Assembly: GCA_965204215.1 (NCBI GenBank)
Contig: CBDBDZ010000013.1
Location: 496,001 to 560,000, forward strand
Direction of reading: 5' to 3'
DNA from: CBDBDZ01 sp965204215
GTDB lineage: Bacteria; Pseudomonadota; Gammaproteobacteria; Pseudomonadales; GM7GCV1
Length of the DNA stretch: 64,000 nucleotides
This document shows, piece by piece, positions 26,384-35,219 of this stretch. Position 1 is the stretch's first letter. Each line of letters starts with the position of its first letter. The notes beneath the pieces were generated by a model. The model did no database searches, was not told the DNA's origin, and worked only from the letters and a program-made list of their open reading frames with translations. Both the position numbers and the translations under genes were made by a program.

Positions 26384-28807
26384 ATGAAATCACACGTACA
26401 TGTTGCTATTATTGGTGGTGGATCATTGGGCGTAAGTCTTGCCTATCATTTAACCAAAGAGGGCTGGACCGATGTTATGGTCATTGAAAAAGGGGAATTG
26501 ACCAGTGGCTCAACATGGCATGCTGCGGGTTTATGCTCTAATTTCATTGGTAATATGACGGTGGCGAAAATACATCAATACTCATTGGAACTGTACAAAG
26601 AAATATTGCCACGCGAAACAGGTGATGTATCACCATTTCACACTACTGGAAGTTTACGTATTGGCTATACTGAACTGGAAGAGCAATGGTTCAGAAATTT
26701 AGAGAGCCGCTCCAAAAATGTGCCCTGTGAATTTAATATTATTAGCAAAGCCGAAGCGGAAAAATTTAACCCACTTATGGATTTTTCCAAGGCGCGCATC
26801 ATTGTCAGTACACCAGATGATGGGCATGTTGACCCTACTTCAGTAGTCATGCCTATATCACAACTGGCACGGGCTAATGGCGCAACGATGAACCGTTTTA
26901 ATCGTGTTACTGATATCAATTTACTATCTGGCGGCGAATGGGAAGTGGTCACTGAACAAGGAACAGTGATTGCTGAACATGTGGTCAATGCCGCTGGTTG
27001 TTTTGCTCCTGAAGTTGGTGCAATGGTGGGGGTTAAAGTGCCCATTACCAATTTAGAGCATCAATACTTGGTTACTGACCCTTGCGATGCAATAAAAGCC
27101 TTGGATTTTGAATTGCCCGTGTGTCGCGATTCTTATACAGCATCTTATATTCGTCAGGAAGGCGATGGGTTTTTAGTAGGGCCTTATGAAACCTTTGGTT
27201 CTAAACCCTGGGCGTTAAACGGTATGGATTGGAGTTTTGACAGAGAGTTATTTGAAGGAGACTTAGAACGTCTCATGCCATTCCTTGATCGCTGTATTGA
27301 ACTGACTCCGTCTTTTGGCAACGCAGGTGTGAAGACAGTAGTCAATGGTCCTATTACTCATACACCTGATGACAATATGCTGGCAGGTCCTCAAGCAGGG
27401 TTGCGTAATTTTTGGAATCTTTGTGGTTCAAGTATTGGGATTGCACAAGGAGGTGTAGGCAAATTTATGTCGCAGTGGATGGTTTACGGTGAAACAGAAA
27501 TTAATATGGCATCGCTTGATAGCCGTCGTTTTGGTGATTGGGCAGATAAAAACTACTGTATTGAAAAAGCCATTGAATCTTACGAGGTTATGTACACAGC
27601 GATGGGCGCAACGGAACATCGACATTGTGCCAGAGCCAGGCGTACCAGTCCACTGTATGCTGAACTGGCAGCTAAGGGTGCGGTTTACGGTGTCGTGCAA
27701 GGTTATGAAAAGCCGCAGTGGTTCAAGACAGCAGAAGTGCCAAGTGAAACACCAGCCTGGTCACGTAATGAGTCACACGCAGCCGTTGCCGCCGAATGTA
27801 AAGTAGTACAGGAAAGTGCTGGCATTACTGACATATCAGGTGCAGCAAAATTTGAAGTTAAGGGGAAAGATGCCACAGCCTTTTTAAATCATTTGTCGTG
27901 CAATAAACTGCCAGCCAAAGATGGCAGGATGGGTTTAACATTGTTTCATGGCCCCAACGGTGGCATTATGTCAGAACAATCTGTTACCCGCATCAATGAA
28001 AATTATTACTACCTGGGAGGTGCTATAGGCGCTGAGCATCGCGATTTACACTGGATGCAAAGTCACAGCAATGATTTTGATGTTGAAATTACTAATGCCA
28101 CTGATGATATAGCAAGTGTATTAATTACCGGCCCAAAATCACGCGAGATTTTGCAACAGCGTACAGAAGCAGATTTATCGCATTCAGCTTTTCCGTGGCT
28201 TAGTGCTCAAACCATTCAAGTGGATAGCGCTGATGTACTGGTATTACGTGTATCTTATGCTGGTGAACTTGGTTATGAATTACACATGCCGCGCTACCAG
28301 TTATTTTCCATATACGAATCGCTCATGGAAGCTGGCGAGGTTGTATGTGATGGTTTGCGTCACTTTGGTGGCTTTGCCTTTAATGCTATGCGCATGGAAA
28401 AGGCGTATCGCGCATGGGGATATGAATTTACCGAAGAAATTACAGGTGTCGAAGCTGGTATGGGGCGCTTTATAGACACTTCCCGCGACTTTATTGGAGT
28501 TGATGTAATAAAGCAACGCATGAGTGAAGGTACCAAAATACAGTTAGCCTATCTGGTCTTTGATGATGATGTCCCTTGTGAAGTTTATGGTAATGAAGCG
28601 GTTTATCACAAAGGTGAATTAGCCGGATTGACTACAGGTGGTGCTTACGGTCACCGTGTGGGTTACAGCCTGGCATTTGCTTATGTGAAGCCAGAGCTGG
28701 TGGTTCAAGGGACAAAATTACAGGTTCAAACCAGCTTGGGAATGCGTGAAGCGCATGTTGAAATGGACGCTGTTTATGATCCAACCAACGAAAAACTGAA
28801 AAGCTAA
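26384..28807 (+). CDS. FAD-dependent demethylase with GcvT domain (dimethylglycine/sarcosine dehydrogenase-like), copy 1
   Basis: The 807-aa protein has an N-terminal DAO oxidoreductase domain (GGGSLGVSLAYHL FAD motif; STWHAAGL with His46 at the position that binds FAD covalently in dimethylglycine dehydrogenase). A FAO/DAO C-terminal segment and a GcvT folate-binding domain follow from about residue 430 (FHGPNGGIMSEQSVTRI, GELGYELHMP, MEKAYRAWGYEF). Family enzymes oxidise an N-methyl group and pass the one-carbon unit to tetrahydrofolate as methylene-THF. Substrate candidates are dimethylglycine, sarcosine or the N-methyl derivatives of another amino acid. The next gene starts two bases after its stop. 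Confidence 0.9.
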   Translation: MKSHVHVAIIGGGSLGVSLAYHLTKEGWTDVMVIEKGELTSGSTWHAAGLCSNFIGNMTVAKIHQYSLELYKEILPRETGDVSPFHTTGSLRIGYTELEEQWFRNLESRSKNVPCEFNIISKAEAEKFNPLMDFSKARIIVSTPDDGHVDPTSVVMPISQLARANGATMNRFNRVTDINLLSGGEWEVVTEQGTVIAEHVVNAAGCFAPEVGAMVGVKVPITNLEHQYLVTDPCDAIKALDFELPVCRDSYTASYIRQEGDGFLVGPYETFGSKPWALNGMDWSFDRELFEGDLERLMPFLDRCIELTPSFGNAGVKTVVNGPITHTPDDNMLAGPQAGLRNFWNLCGSSIGIAQGGVGKFMSQWMVYGETEINMASLDSRRFGDWADKNYCIEKAIESYEVMYTAMGATEHRHCARARRTSPLYAELAAKGAVYGVVQGYEKPQWFKTAEVPSETPAWSRNESHAAVAAECKVVQESAGITDISGAAKFEVKGKDATAFLNHLSCNKLPAKDGRMGLTLFHGPNGGIMSEQSVTRINENYYYLGGAIGAEHRDLHWMQSHSNDFDVEITNATDDIASVLITGPKSREILQQRTEADLSHSAFPWLSAQTIQVDSADVLVLRVSYAGELGYELHMPRYQLFSIYESLMEAGEVVCDGLRHFGGFAFNAMRMEKAYRAWGYEFTEEITGVEAGMGRFIDTSRDFIGVDVIKQRMSEGTKIQLAYLVFDDDVPCEVYGNEAVYHKGELAGLTTGGAYGHRVGYSLAFAYVKPELVVQGTKLQVQTSLGMREAHVEMDAVYDPTNEKLKS

Positions 28808-28808
28808 T

Positions 28809-30113
28809 ATGGATACTGAACCAATTTGGTTGTCATTTACAGCGAACCGTGCTTTTAAAAAAGCGCCGCGAGTCATTACCGCAGCCCAAGGTCATTACTA
28901 TACGGATACTGATGGAAGGCAGTTATACGACTCTTTCTCAGGATTGTGGACATCGGGAGTGGGTCACTGTCACCCGAAAATTGTTGAAGCAGTACAGCGG
29001 CAAGTTGCAACGCTGGACTATTCCATGGTATTTCAATCTATCAATGATAAAGCCATCGAACTTGCCAATCAGTTGGTTGACTTAGCTCCTGAAGGCTTTA
29101 GTCACTGTTTTTTTACCAATTCAGGTTCAGAATCGGCTGATACCGCATTAAAAATCGCACTGGGTTACCATAAATGTTTAGGGCATTCTGAACGCACTCG
29201 TCTGGTTGGTCGCGAACGCGGTTATCACGGTACCAATTTTGGTGGCATTTCAGTAGGTGGTATTGGCGCTAACCGTGCCATGTTTAGTGCCAACTTAATA
29301 CCAGGAGTTGATCATTTGCCCCACACCCTTAATTTAGAACACAATGCCTTTAGCAAAGGGCTGCCATCATGGGGTGCGCATTTGGCTGATGAGTTAGAGC
29401 GCATGGTTGCACTTCACGGTACTGCCAATATTGCTGCGGTGATGGTTGAACCTGTGGCGGGTTCTACTGGCATATTGCCACCACCTGTGGGTTATTTACA
29501 ACGCCTGCGCGAGCTGTGCGATAAGTACGGTATTTTACTTATTTTTGATGAAGTGATTACCGCATTTGGGCGTGTAGGTGCAGCTTTCGGCGCGGAGCGT
29601 TTGGATGTAATACCCGATATTATCACTTGCGCCAAAGGGATCACTAATGGCGTTATTCCTATGGGAGCGGTTTTGGTACGTGAAGATATTTATCAAGCCT
29701 TTATGCAAGGTCCTGAGCATGGCATTGAAATTTTTCATGGCTATACTTATTCGGGTCACCCGGTTGCGGCAGCAGCGGGCCTGGCTACTATACAAGTGTA
29801 TTGTGAAGAAGGTATTTTTGCACAAGCTAGAGCGTTAGAGCCAATTTTTGAAGAGGCAATTCACTCTTTGGCGGATCACCCAAAAGTTATTGATGTGCGC
29901 AATTTTGGTTTAATGGGGGCGGTAGAATTAGAATCTACTGATAAACCTGGCCTTCGAGGGTTTGAAACCTATCTAAATTGTTTCCATCAACAAGATTTAG
30001 TTATTCGTAACGGTATGGAAATACTCCAATTTTCACCTTTTTTGAATGCCAAGCCTGATGATGTGTACATGACCTTTGAAAAAGTACGTAAGGCAATAGA
30101 TGTTGTAGATTAA
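28809..30113 (+). CDS. Omega-amino-acid:pyruvate (beta-alanine:pyruvate-type) aminotransferase
   Basis: This 434-residue class-III PLP aminotransferase strongly recalls the Pseudomonas beta-alanine:pyruvate enzyme: WLSFTANRAFKKAPRVITAA, LYDSFSGLWTSGVGH, GRERGYHGTNFGGISVGGIGANR, VDHLPHTLN, FDEVITAFGRVG and the PLP lysine in TCAKGITNG (about residue 276). Such enzymes deaminate beta-alanine to malonate semialdehyde, or other omega-amino acids and amines. It lies two bases after the first FAD-GcvT gene and before the second, which suggests it acts on the fully demethylated product. Taurine or GABA remain possible substrates. Confidence 0.9.
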   Translation: MDTEPIWLSFTANRAFKKAPRVITAAQGHYYTDTDGRQLYDSFSGLWTSGVGHCHPKIVEAVQRQVATLDYSMVFQSINDKAIELANQLVDLAPEGFSHCFFTNSGSESADTALKIALGYHKCLGHSERTRLVGRERGYHGTNFGGISVGGIGANRAMFSANLIPGVDHLPHTLNLEHNAFSKGLPSWGAHLADELERMVALHGTANIAAVMVEPVAGSTGILPPPVGYLQRLRELCDKYGILLIFDEVITAFGRVGAAFGAERLDVIPDIITCAKGITNGVIPMGAVLVREDIYQAFMQGPEHGIEIFHGYTYSGHPVAAAAGLATIQVYCEEGIFAQARALEPIFEEAIHSLADHPKVIDVRNFGLMGAVELESTDKPGLRGFETYLNCFHQQDLVIRNGMEILQFSPFLNAKPDDVYMTFEKVRKAIDVVD

Positions 30114-30149
30114 ATAGATGTAAAAATTAAAGAGAAGAGATTAAAATTT

Positions 30150-32594
30150 ATGGGCTTTCCAACTGAAGCAGAAATTGTTATTATTGGCGGTGGAATTATT
30201 GGCTGTTCCATCGCTTATCACCTGACTAAACGCGGTATTAGGGATGTTGTGGTGCTGGAGCGCAAGCAATTGACCTGTGGTACTACTTGGCATGCAGCAG
30301 GATTAGTGACTATGTTGTGGCCAACGCCAGCTCTTACTAATTTAGCCAAATACGCTCATAGCTTGTATGCATCACTTGAGGAAGAAACAGGGCAGGCGAC
30401 AGGCTATCGCCGTATTGGAAGTTTATCTCTGGCGCGAACTAAAGCTCGCTTGGAAGAGCTAAAACGCAATTCATCTCTTGCCAGTGTCTTTGGAGTGGAT
30501 TCACGTATGGTTGATCACACTGAAGTGGAAGCCATGTATCCGGGTATTAATATGGAAGGGGTTTTGGGTACGCTTTATATTGAACGCGATGGACAAACCA
30601 ATCCCATAGATACCACCATGGCACTGGTAAAGGGTGCGCGGATGGGTGGCGCACAAATTATTGAAGAGGTTAGCGTTACCGATATGATTATGGGAACTGA
30701 CCGTTATGGTAATTGCTGTGCTAAAGGTGTTAAAACCAGTCGCGGCGATATTAAAGCCAAACAAGTGGTTTTGGCATCTGGGCTTTGGTCGCGCGACTTT
30801 GCTAAAAGAATAGGTGTAAACTTACCGCTATATGCTTGCGAACATCAATACATTGTTACTGAAAATATGCCAGGACTTACGAAGCGGCCAGTCATGCGTG
30901 ACTTCGATAAAGGTCTGTATTTTAAAGAAGATGCAGGTAAAATGTTAGTAGGTTGGTTTGAAACCAATGCCATTGGTTGCACCATGTCAAAAATTAGTCA
31001 GGATTTTTGTTTTGATGAATTTGAAATTGATATGGAACACATAGAACCCTATGTGATGGGTTCTATGGAAACTTTCCCGGAACTTGAGCAAACAGGTATT
31101 CACACCTTCTTTAATGGCCCTGAAAGTTTTACCAACGATAACTTGCATTTATTAGGTCCTACCCCGGAAGTTGAAAATTTTTGGGTAGCTTGTGGTATGA
31201 ATTCCAAAGGCATTGGTGCAGGTGCAGGTGTAGGTAAAGTGATGGCAGAGTGGATTATTGATGGTTTTCCTTCAGAAGAAATTACCGAAGTGGATGTGCG
31301 CCGCAATAACCCTGTGCAATGCACACAATCTTATGTTGAAGCGCGTATTCCTGAAGCTTTGGGACATACCTATTCCATGCATTGGCCGTTTTATCAATAT
31401 TCAACGGCTCGCAATTTGGATAAATCACCACTGCACGATGAATTGCAACAGCAGCAAGCCTGTTTTGGTGAAGTTGGAGGTTACGAAAGGCCCAATTGGT
31501 TTGCTCAAGATGGAGCAAAACCAGAATATGTATATAGCTATAAACGCTCTAATTGGTTTGATTTTCACGCCAACGAGCATATGGCCGTTCGGCAGTCTGT
31601 CGGTGTTTGCGATATGTCATCTTTTGGTAAATTCAGCCTTATTGGCAAAGATGCAATGGCAACCTTACAGCGCTTAAGTACTGCCAATATGAATGTAGAA
31701 AATGGTAAAGTGGTCTACACCCAATGGCTTAATGGACGAGGTGGTATTGAGGCAGATGTCACTATTGCTCGCGTCGACGAAGACAAGTTTATTATTATGA
31801 GTGGCATTGGTTCCAAAAACCGGGATTGGTGGCGGTTGAAAGCACATTTAATAGGAGATGCCAAACTGGAAGACAAGTCCACTAATTATGCCTGCGTTGT
31901 GGTGCAAGGGCCGAATTCACGCAACACCCTGGAAAAAATTACCGATACCAATTTAAACAATGAAAGTTTTGCTTTTAGTACAGGTAAAATTGCGGCAATT
32001 GCAGGGGCATCTTGTTGGATGCAGCGTATTTCCTATATGGGCGAATTGGGTTGGGAATTGTTAATTCCAATCGATGAGGCTGTTACCGTGTTTAAATCCA
32101 TACAACAGGCGGGCAGAGAATTTGATATTTGCAATGTGGGATTGCACAGTGTCAACAGTTTGCGTTTAGAAAAGGGTTTTCGCCATTGGGGACACGATAT
32201 TGCAGCAGAAGACAATTTACAACAGGCAGGTTTGTCGTTCACCGCTAAGCCCGATGCCAGCGACTTTATAGGGAGAGAAGCCTTTTTGGCAGCTAAAGAA
32301 CAGGGTATTCCTGACCGCAGACTGGTGCAGTTTAAATTAAATAACCCGGAGCCACTGCTTTTCCATAACGAGCCAATTGTGATGAATGGCAACGTGGTCG
32401 GTTACCTGTCATCTGCCATGTATGGACACTATGTAGGTGGTGCTATTGGAATGGGTTATGTCAATGTGCCTAACTTAACTGCCGATGTGATTGAACAGTC
32501 GGACTTTGAAATTGAAGTAGCTAAAACACGTTTTTCTGCAACTGCTTCGTTAAAAGCGCTGTATGACCCAACTGGTTCGAAGATGCGAGCTTGA
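30150..32594 (+). CDS. FAD-dependent demethylase with GcvT domain, copy 2
   Basis: The 814-aa enzyme has the same architecture as copy 1 but is clearly diverged: GGGIIGCSIAYHLTKRG FAD motif, TTWHAAGLVTM with the FAD-linked His48, then a GcvT domain (WLNGRGGIEADVTIARV, GELGWELLIP, SLRLEKGFRHWGHDI). It should remove an N-methyl group and load it on tetrahydrofolate. Two non-identical copies in one operon fit two successive demethylations, for example dimethyl to monomethyl to free amine. AGAGAAGAG precedes the ATG. Confidence 0.9.
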   Translation: MGFPTEAEIVIIGGGIIGCSIAYHLTKRGIRDVVVLERKQLTCGTTWHAAGLVTMLWPTPALTNLAKYAHSLYASLEEETGQATGYRRIGSLSLARTKARLEELKRNSSLASVFGVDSRMVDHTEVEAMYPGINMEGVLGTLYIERDGQTNPIDTTMALVKGARMGGAQIIEEVSVTDMIMGTDRYGNCCAKGVKTSRGDIKAKQVVLASGLWSRDFAKRIGVNLPLYACEHQYIVTENMPGLTKRPVMRDFDKGLYFKEDAGKMLVGWFETNAIGCTMSKISQDFCFDEFEIDMEHIEPYVMGSMETFPELEQTGIHTFFNGPESFTNDNLHLLGPTPEVENFWVACGMNSKGIGAGAGVGKVMAEWIIDGFPSEEITEVDVRRNNPVQCTQSYVEARIPEALGHTYSMHWPFYQYSTARNLDKSPLHDELQQQQACFGEVGGYERPNWFAQDGAKPEYVYSYKRSNWFDFHANEHMAVRQSVGVCDMSSFGKFSLIGKDAMATLQRLSTANMNVENGKVVYTQWLNGRGGIEADVTIARVDEDKFIIMSGIGSKNRDWWRLKAHLIGDAKLEDKSTNYACVVVQGPNSRNTLEKITDTNLNNESFAFSTGKIAAIAGASCWMQRISYMGELGWELLIPIDEAVTVFKSIQQAGREFDICNVGLHSVNSLRLEKGFRHWGHDIAAEDNLQQAGLSFTAKPDASDFIGREAFLAAKEQGIPDRRLVQFKLNNPEPLLFHNEPIVMNGNVVGYLSSAMYGHYVGGAIGMGYVNVPNLTADVIEQSDFEIEVAKTRFSATASLKALYDPTGSKMRA

Positions 32595-32658
32595 TATATT
32601 CAATTAAACCCGGATTAATTTCTGGCAGCTAAAATCCAACTAACTCATTGTTTTATAT

Positions 32659-34176
32659 ATGTCTGGAAAAAAGAATCGTAAACGCCGTGAGAGAACTGAA
32701 CGCTCAGGAATCGACGCTCCTGCCTATATAAAGCGCAAAATTCCCTACTATGAGTTTCTCTCGGAAGAGAATTTGCAACGAATGGAAGATCATGTTGACT
32801 GGTTGTTACAAGAAGTGGGTGTTGAATTTCGCGATGACCCCAAGGCACTGGAAATATGGAAAGCTGCTGGAGCCGATGTTAAAGGAGTTAATGTCAAATT
32901 ACCTAATGGCATGGCGAGAGAACTGTGCAAAACCATCCCTGCAGAATTTACTCAACATGCGCGCAATCCTAAATATAATGTTGTTATTGGCGGAAACAAT
33001 ACGGTTTTTTCACCCGTTCACTGCCCGCCTTTTGTCAGTGATTTAGATAAAGGCAGACGCTACGGTACGCTTGAAGACCTTTATAACCTGATTAAGATAG
33101 TCTATCAAATTCCATGGTTTCATCACGGTGGAGGAATCATTGTTGAACCCTGTGATGTAGCTGTAAATAAACGTCATTTAGACATTGTTTATGGACATAT
33201 GAAGTATTCCGAAAAGGGGTTTCTAGGGGCAATTACCGCAAGAGACCGCGCTGAAGATTCCATTGAAATGACCAAAATATTATTTGGTGAAGCCTTTATG
33301 CAAGAGCATTGTTGTGTGGTGGGTAATGTCAACGCCAATTCACCAATGATGTTTGACAAAGTTGCCAGCGAGGCGATTCAGGTATACTGTGGCAATAACC
33401 AGGCCATTGTGGTAGCTCCTTTTATTTTGGGTGGTGCAATGGGACCTGTTACTACTGCAGCAGGGGTGACTCAAGCATTGGCTGAGGGACTTGCCGCTGG
33501 TGCATTTAGTCAATTAGTTCGCCCAGGCGCACCCTTTGTATTAGGTAATTTTTTATCGTCAATGAGTTTGAAATCAGGTGCGCCAACTTTTGGCATGCCT
33601 GAACCGATGATGTCAAATTATGCCATTGGGCAACTGGCAAGACGCTATAGCATTCCATTGCGCTGCGGTGGTTCGCTGACGGCATCCAAAGCGGTTGATG
33701 CCCAGGCTGCTTATGAAAGTGAAGGCAGTATTAGCACTACCGTACTAGGAGGTGCTAATTTTGTGATTCATGCAGCAGGTTGGCTCGAAGGAGGGCTGGT
33801 GACCAGCTATGAAAAGCTCATAATAGACGCTGACCGCCTGGGTGCTATGCAACGTATATTGGAAGGAATGGTGCTGGATGACAACGCATTAGCTAAAGAT
33901 GCTTATTTAGAAGTTGAACCAGGTAATCATTTTTTAGGTTGCGGACATACCATGCAAAATTATGAAACGGCTTTTTTTGAATCAAAAATATCCGATTCTG
34001 AAAGTTTTGAACAATGGAGCGATAACGGTAGTAGAACCACTGAACAACGCGCTAATCAACGCTGGAAAGAGCTGCTGGTAAATTACCAGCAACCAGAATT
34101 AGAACCTGCCATTGATGAGGCTTTACAAGCTTTTATTTCCAAAAAGAAAGAATCCAGTCCAGATAGATGGTATTGA
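32659..34176 (+). CDS. MttB superfamily methyltransferase, non-pyrrolysine, copy 2
   Basis: The 505-residue protein is a second, distant MttB homologue: HHGGGIIVEPCDVAVNKRH, CVVGNVNANSPMMFDK, GAMGPVTTAAGVTQALAEG, FGMPEPMMSNYAIGQLAR and EVEPGNHFLGCGHTMQNYETAFF. The C-terminal EPGNHFLGCGHTMQ stretch is characteristic of the betaine-type branch. There is no in-frame TAG. The basic N-terminus (KKNRKRRERTER) is shared in style with copy 1 (RRAGGRKSR). It closes the six-gene run; both copies may act on different methylation states or as a pair. No corrinoid partner is visible. Confidence 0.85.
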   Translation: MSGKKNRKRRERTERSGIDAPAYIKRKIPYYEFLSEENLQRMEDHVDWLLQEVGVEFRDDPKALEIWKAAGADVKGVNVKLPNGMARELCKTIPAEFTQHARNPKYNVVIGGNNTVFSPVHCPPFVSDLDKGRRYGTLEDLYNLIKIVYQIPWFHHGGGIIVEPCDVAVNKRHLDIVYGHMKYSEKGFLGAITARDRAEDSIEMTKILFGEAFMQEHCCVVGNVNANSPMMFDKVASEAIQVYCGNNQAIVVAPFILGGAMGPVTTAAGVTQALAEGLAAGAFSQLVRPGAPFVLGNFLSSMSLKSGAPTFGMPEPMMSNYAIGQLARRYSIPLRCGGSLTASKAVDAQAAYESEGSISTTVLGGANFVIHAAGWLEGGLVTSYEKLIIDADRLGAMQRILEGMVLDDNALAKDAYLEVEPGNHFLGCGHTMQNYETAFFESKISDSESFEQWSDNGSRTTEQRANQRWKELLVNYQQPELEPAIDEALQAFISKKKESSPDRWY

Positions 34177-34225
34177 GAGCTAAAGTCAAATCTGGTGTAT
34201 GGAGTATTTAAGCAGCGTGCTTCAA

Positions 34226-34466
34226 CCTAGATTCCGTAGTTGAACCTGGAATTTACAGTTATTTTCAGGAAATAATGCAAGGCATGGCTTGCAGGTAATG
34301 GTTGTAGCCCTTACCAAAAGCCATAACGCAGCAGTGTGAACTGAAAAGGGCTGTAAAGCCAGGTAGCGGTTTGTAATTCACTTATGAAGTGAATCGAAGA
34401 ATAAGCGTTTATCAATAACATTCAAACTCTTAGAAGTGAAATTAGCGTTCAACTGCGGAATCTAGG
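34226..34466. mobile_element. MITE-like element with 20-bp terminal inverted repeats
   Basis: The left end CCTAGATTCCGTAGTTGAAC (34226-34245) matches the complement of the right end (34447-34466) at 19 of 20 positions. It is 241 bp long with no transposase. An internal perfect stem ATTCACTT/AAGTGAAT lies near 34377-34395. The CCTAGATTC start is like the ends of IS1380-family elements, so it could be moved by such a transposase. No clear target duplication. Confidence 0.7.
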
Positions 34467-34653
34467 ATCATATAGCAAAACGAATAAAATCGAATTTTTT
34501 TGATAAACTAGCTATTAGCATATAGACTTAAACCAATGGTTAATTATCAGGTGCGCATGCGCAGATATCATCACAATCTGGTAAAATTGCTCGTGGATGA
34601 CTAAAGCTACCGCTGAGCAAGGCGTTATGTGTTACAAAGGAGAGTAAAAGAGA

Positions 34654-34691
34654 GAAGTGCCATCGACGAGCGATATTTTATTGCCAGGTTA
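34654..34691. repeat. Structured intergenic repeat, short copy
   Basis: The 38 bases match 23516-23537 plus 23622-23641 with two mismatches, lacking the ~84 bases with the large hairpin found in the other copy. The join is at a shared GATA. Confidence 0.65.
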
Positions 34692-34728
34692 ATAAAAGTG
34701 AAGATAACTGCATTAAGCTGGTTTAGAT

Positions 34729-35217
34729 TTATTGGAATTCTTTAACAATATCTCGAAACATATAAAATAAAAATAACAAGCTGGCAATAAAAGTGCTGGA
34801 TTGTGTGAGATACATAGGTAGTTGAAATACAGGAGTGCTTTGACGCATGGTAATACCCCATTCAAATAGGCTATAACTCCAAACTGTAAAAGCTAGAATA
34901 GCAATGGTGGAAATAGCCAGGGTTAAATAATGGATATTGCGTTTTAACGCTTTGTTGGTAACATAGGTATTGATGAAGTCAGCACTAAGGTGAGAACCTT
35001 CTCTTGATGCCAATGACGCTCCCAGCATATACAACCACATAACACTAAACAGGATCAATTCTTCCAGGCCCAGTAGAGGGGTATTAAAGACAGAGCGGCT
35101 AACAATGCCAAACACCATGCTAAATGCTATGAATAGGCTTAGCACCACTACAATAGGTTTGATAACCCTTGCTAGTTTAAGGTCGATACTATCGAGTATG
35201 ACTATGAGTTTGTTCAC
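34729..35217 (-). CDS. dctQ: TRAP transporter small membrane subunit (DctQ)
   Basis: This 162-aa protein has four predicted membrane helices (about 18-40, 50-68, 90-112 and 135-157) and the DctQ pattern with LLGLEELILFSVMWLYMLGASLASREG after helix 1-2. It partners the periplasmic binding protein two bases upstream and normally a 400-residue DctM permease directly downstream. No DctM gene follows: the next 550 bp hold a MITE and repeats. Either DctM is encoded elsewhere or the transporter is broken. Confidence 0.9.
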   Translation of the reverse strand: MNKLIVILDSIDLKLARVIKPIVVVLSLFIAFSMVFGIVSRSVFNTPLLGLEELILFSVMWLYMLGASLASREGSHLSADFINTYVTNKALKRNIHYLTLAISTIAILAFTVWSYSLFEWGITMRQSTPVFQLPMYLTQSSTFIASLLFLFYMFRDIVKEFQ

Positions 35218-35219
35218 TT

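Larger units (their letters stand above)
34177..34728. other. Intergenic region with MITE and repeat copy, no gene
   Basis: This 552-bp stretch has no credible coding frame. It contains a MITE-like element (34226-34466), the 12-bp palindrome TGCGCATGCGCA (34552-34563) and a short copy of the 23.5-kb repeat (34654-34691). It is where the large TRAP permease gene dctM would be expected, downstream of dctQ on the minus strand. Confidence 0.6.

Noticed and set aside
23888..34176. Pyrrolysine-containing MttB
   Set aside because: Neither MttB gene has an in-frame TAG, and no pyl genes are present.
34590..34640. GAGCAAGGCGTTATGTG resembling the R' end of an attC on the plus strand
   Set aside because: No matching R'' core or palindrome lies upstream, so it is at best a remnant. 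The array proper starts at 47.1 kb.
34177..34728. Decayed dctM gene
   Set aside because: I could not find any stretch resembling TRAP permease sequence in any frame.
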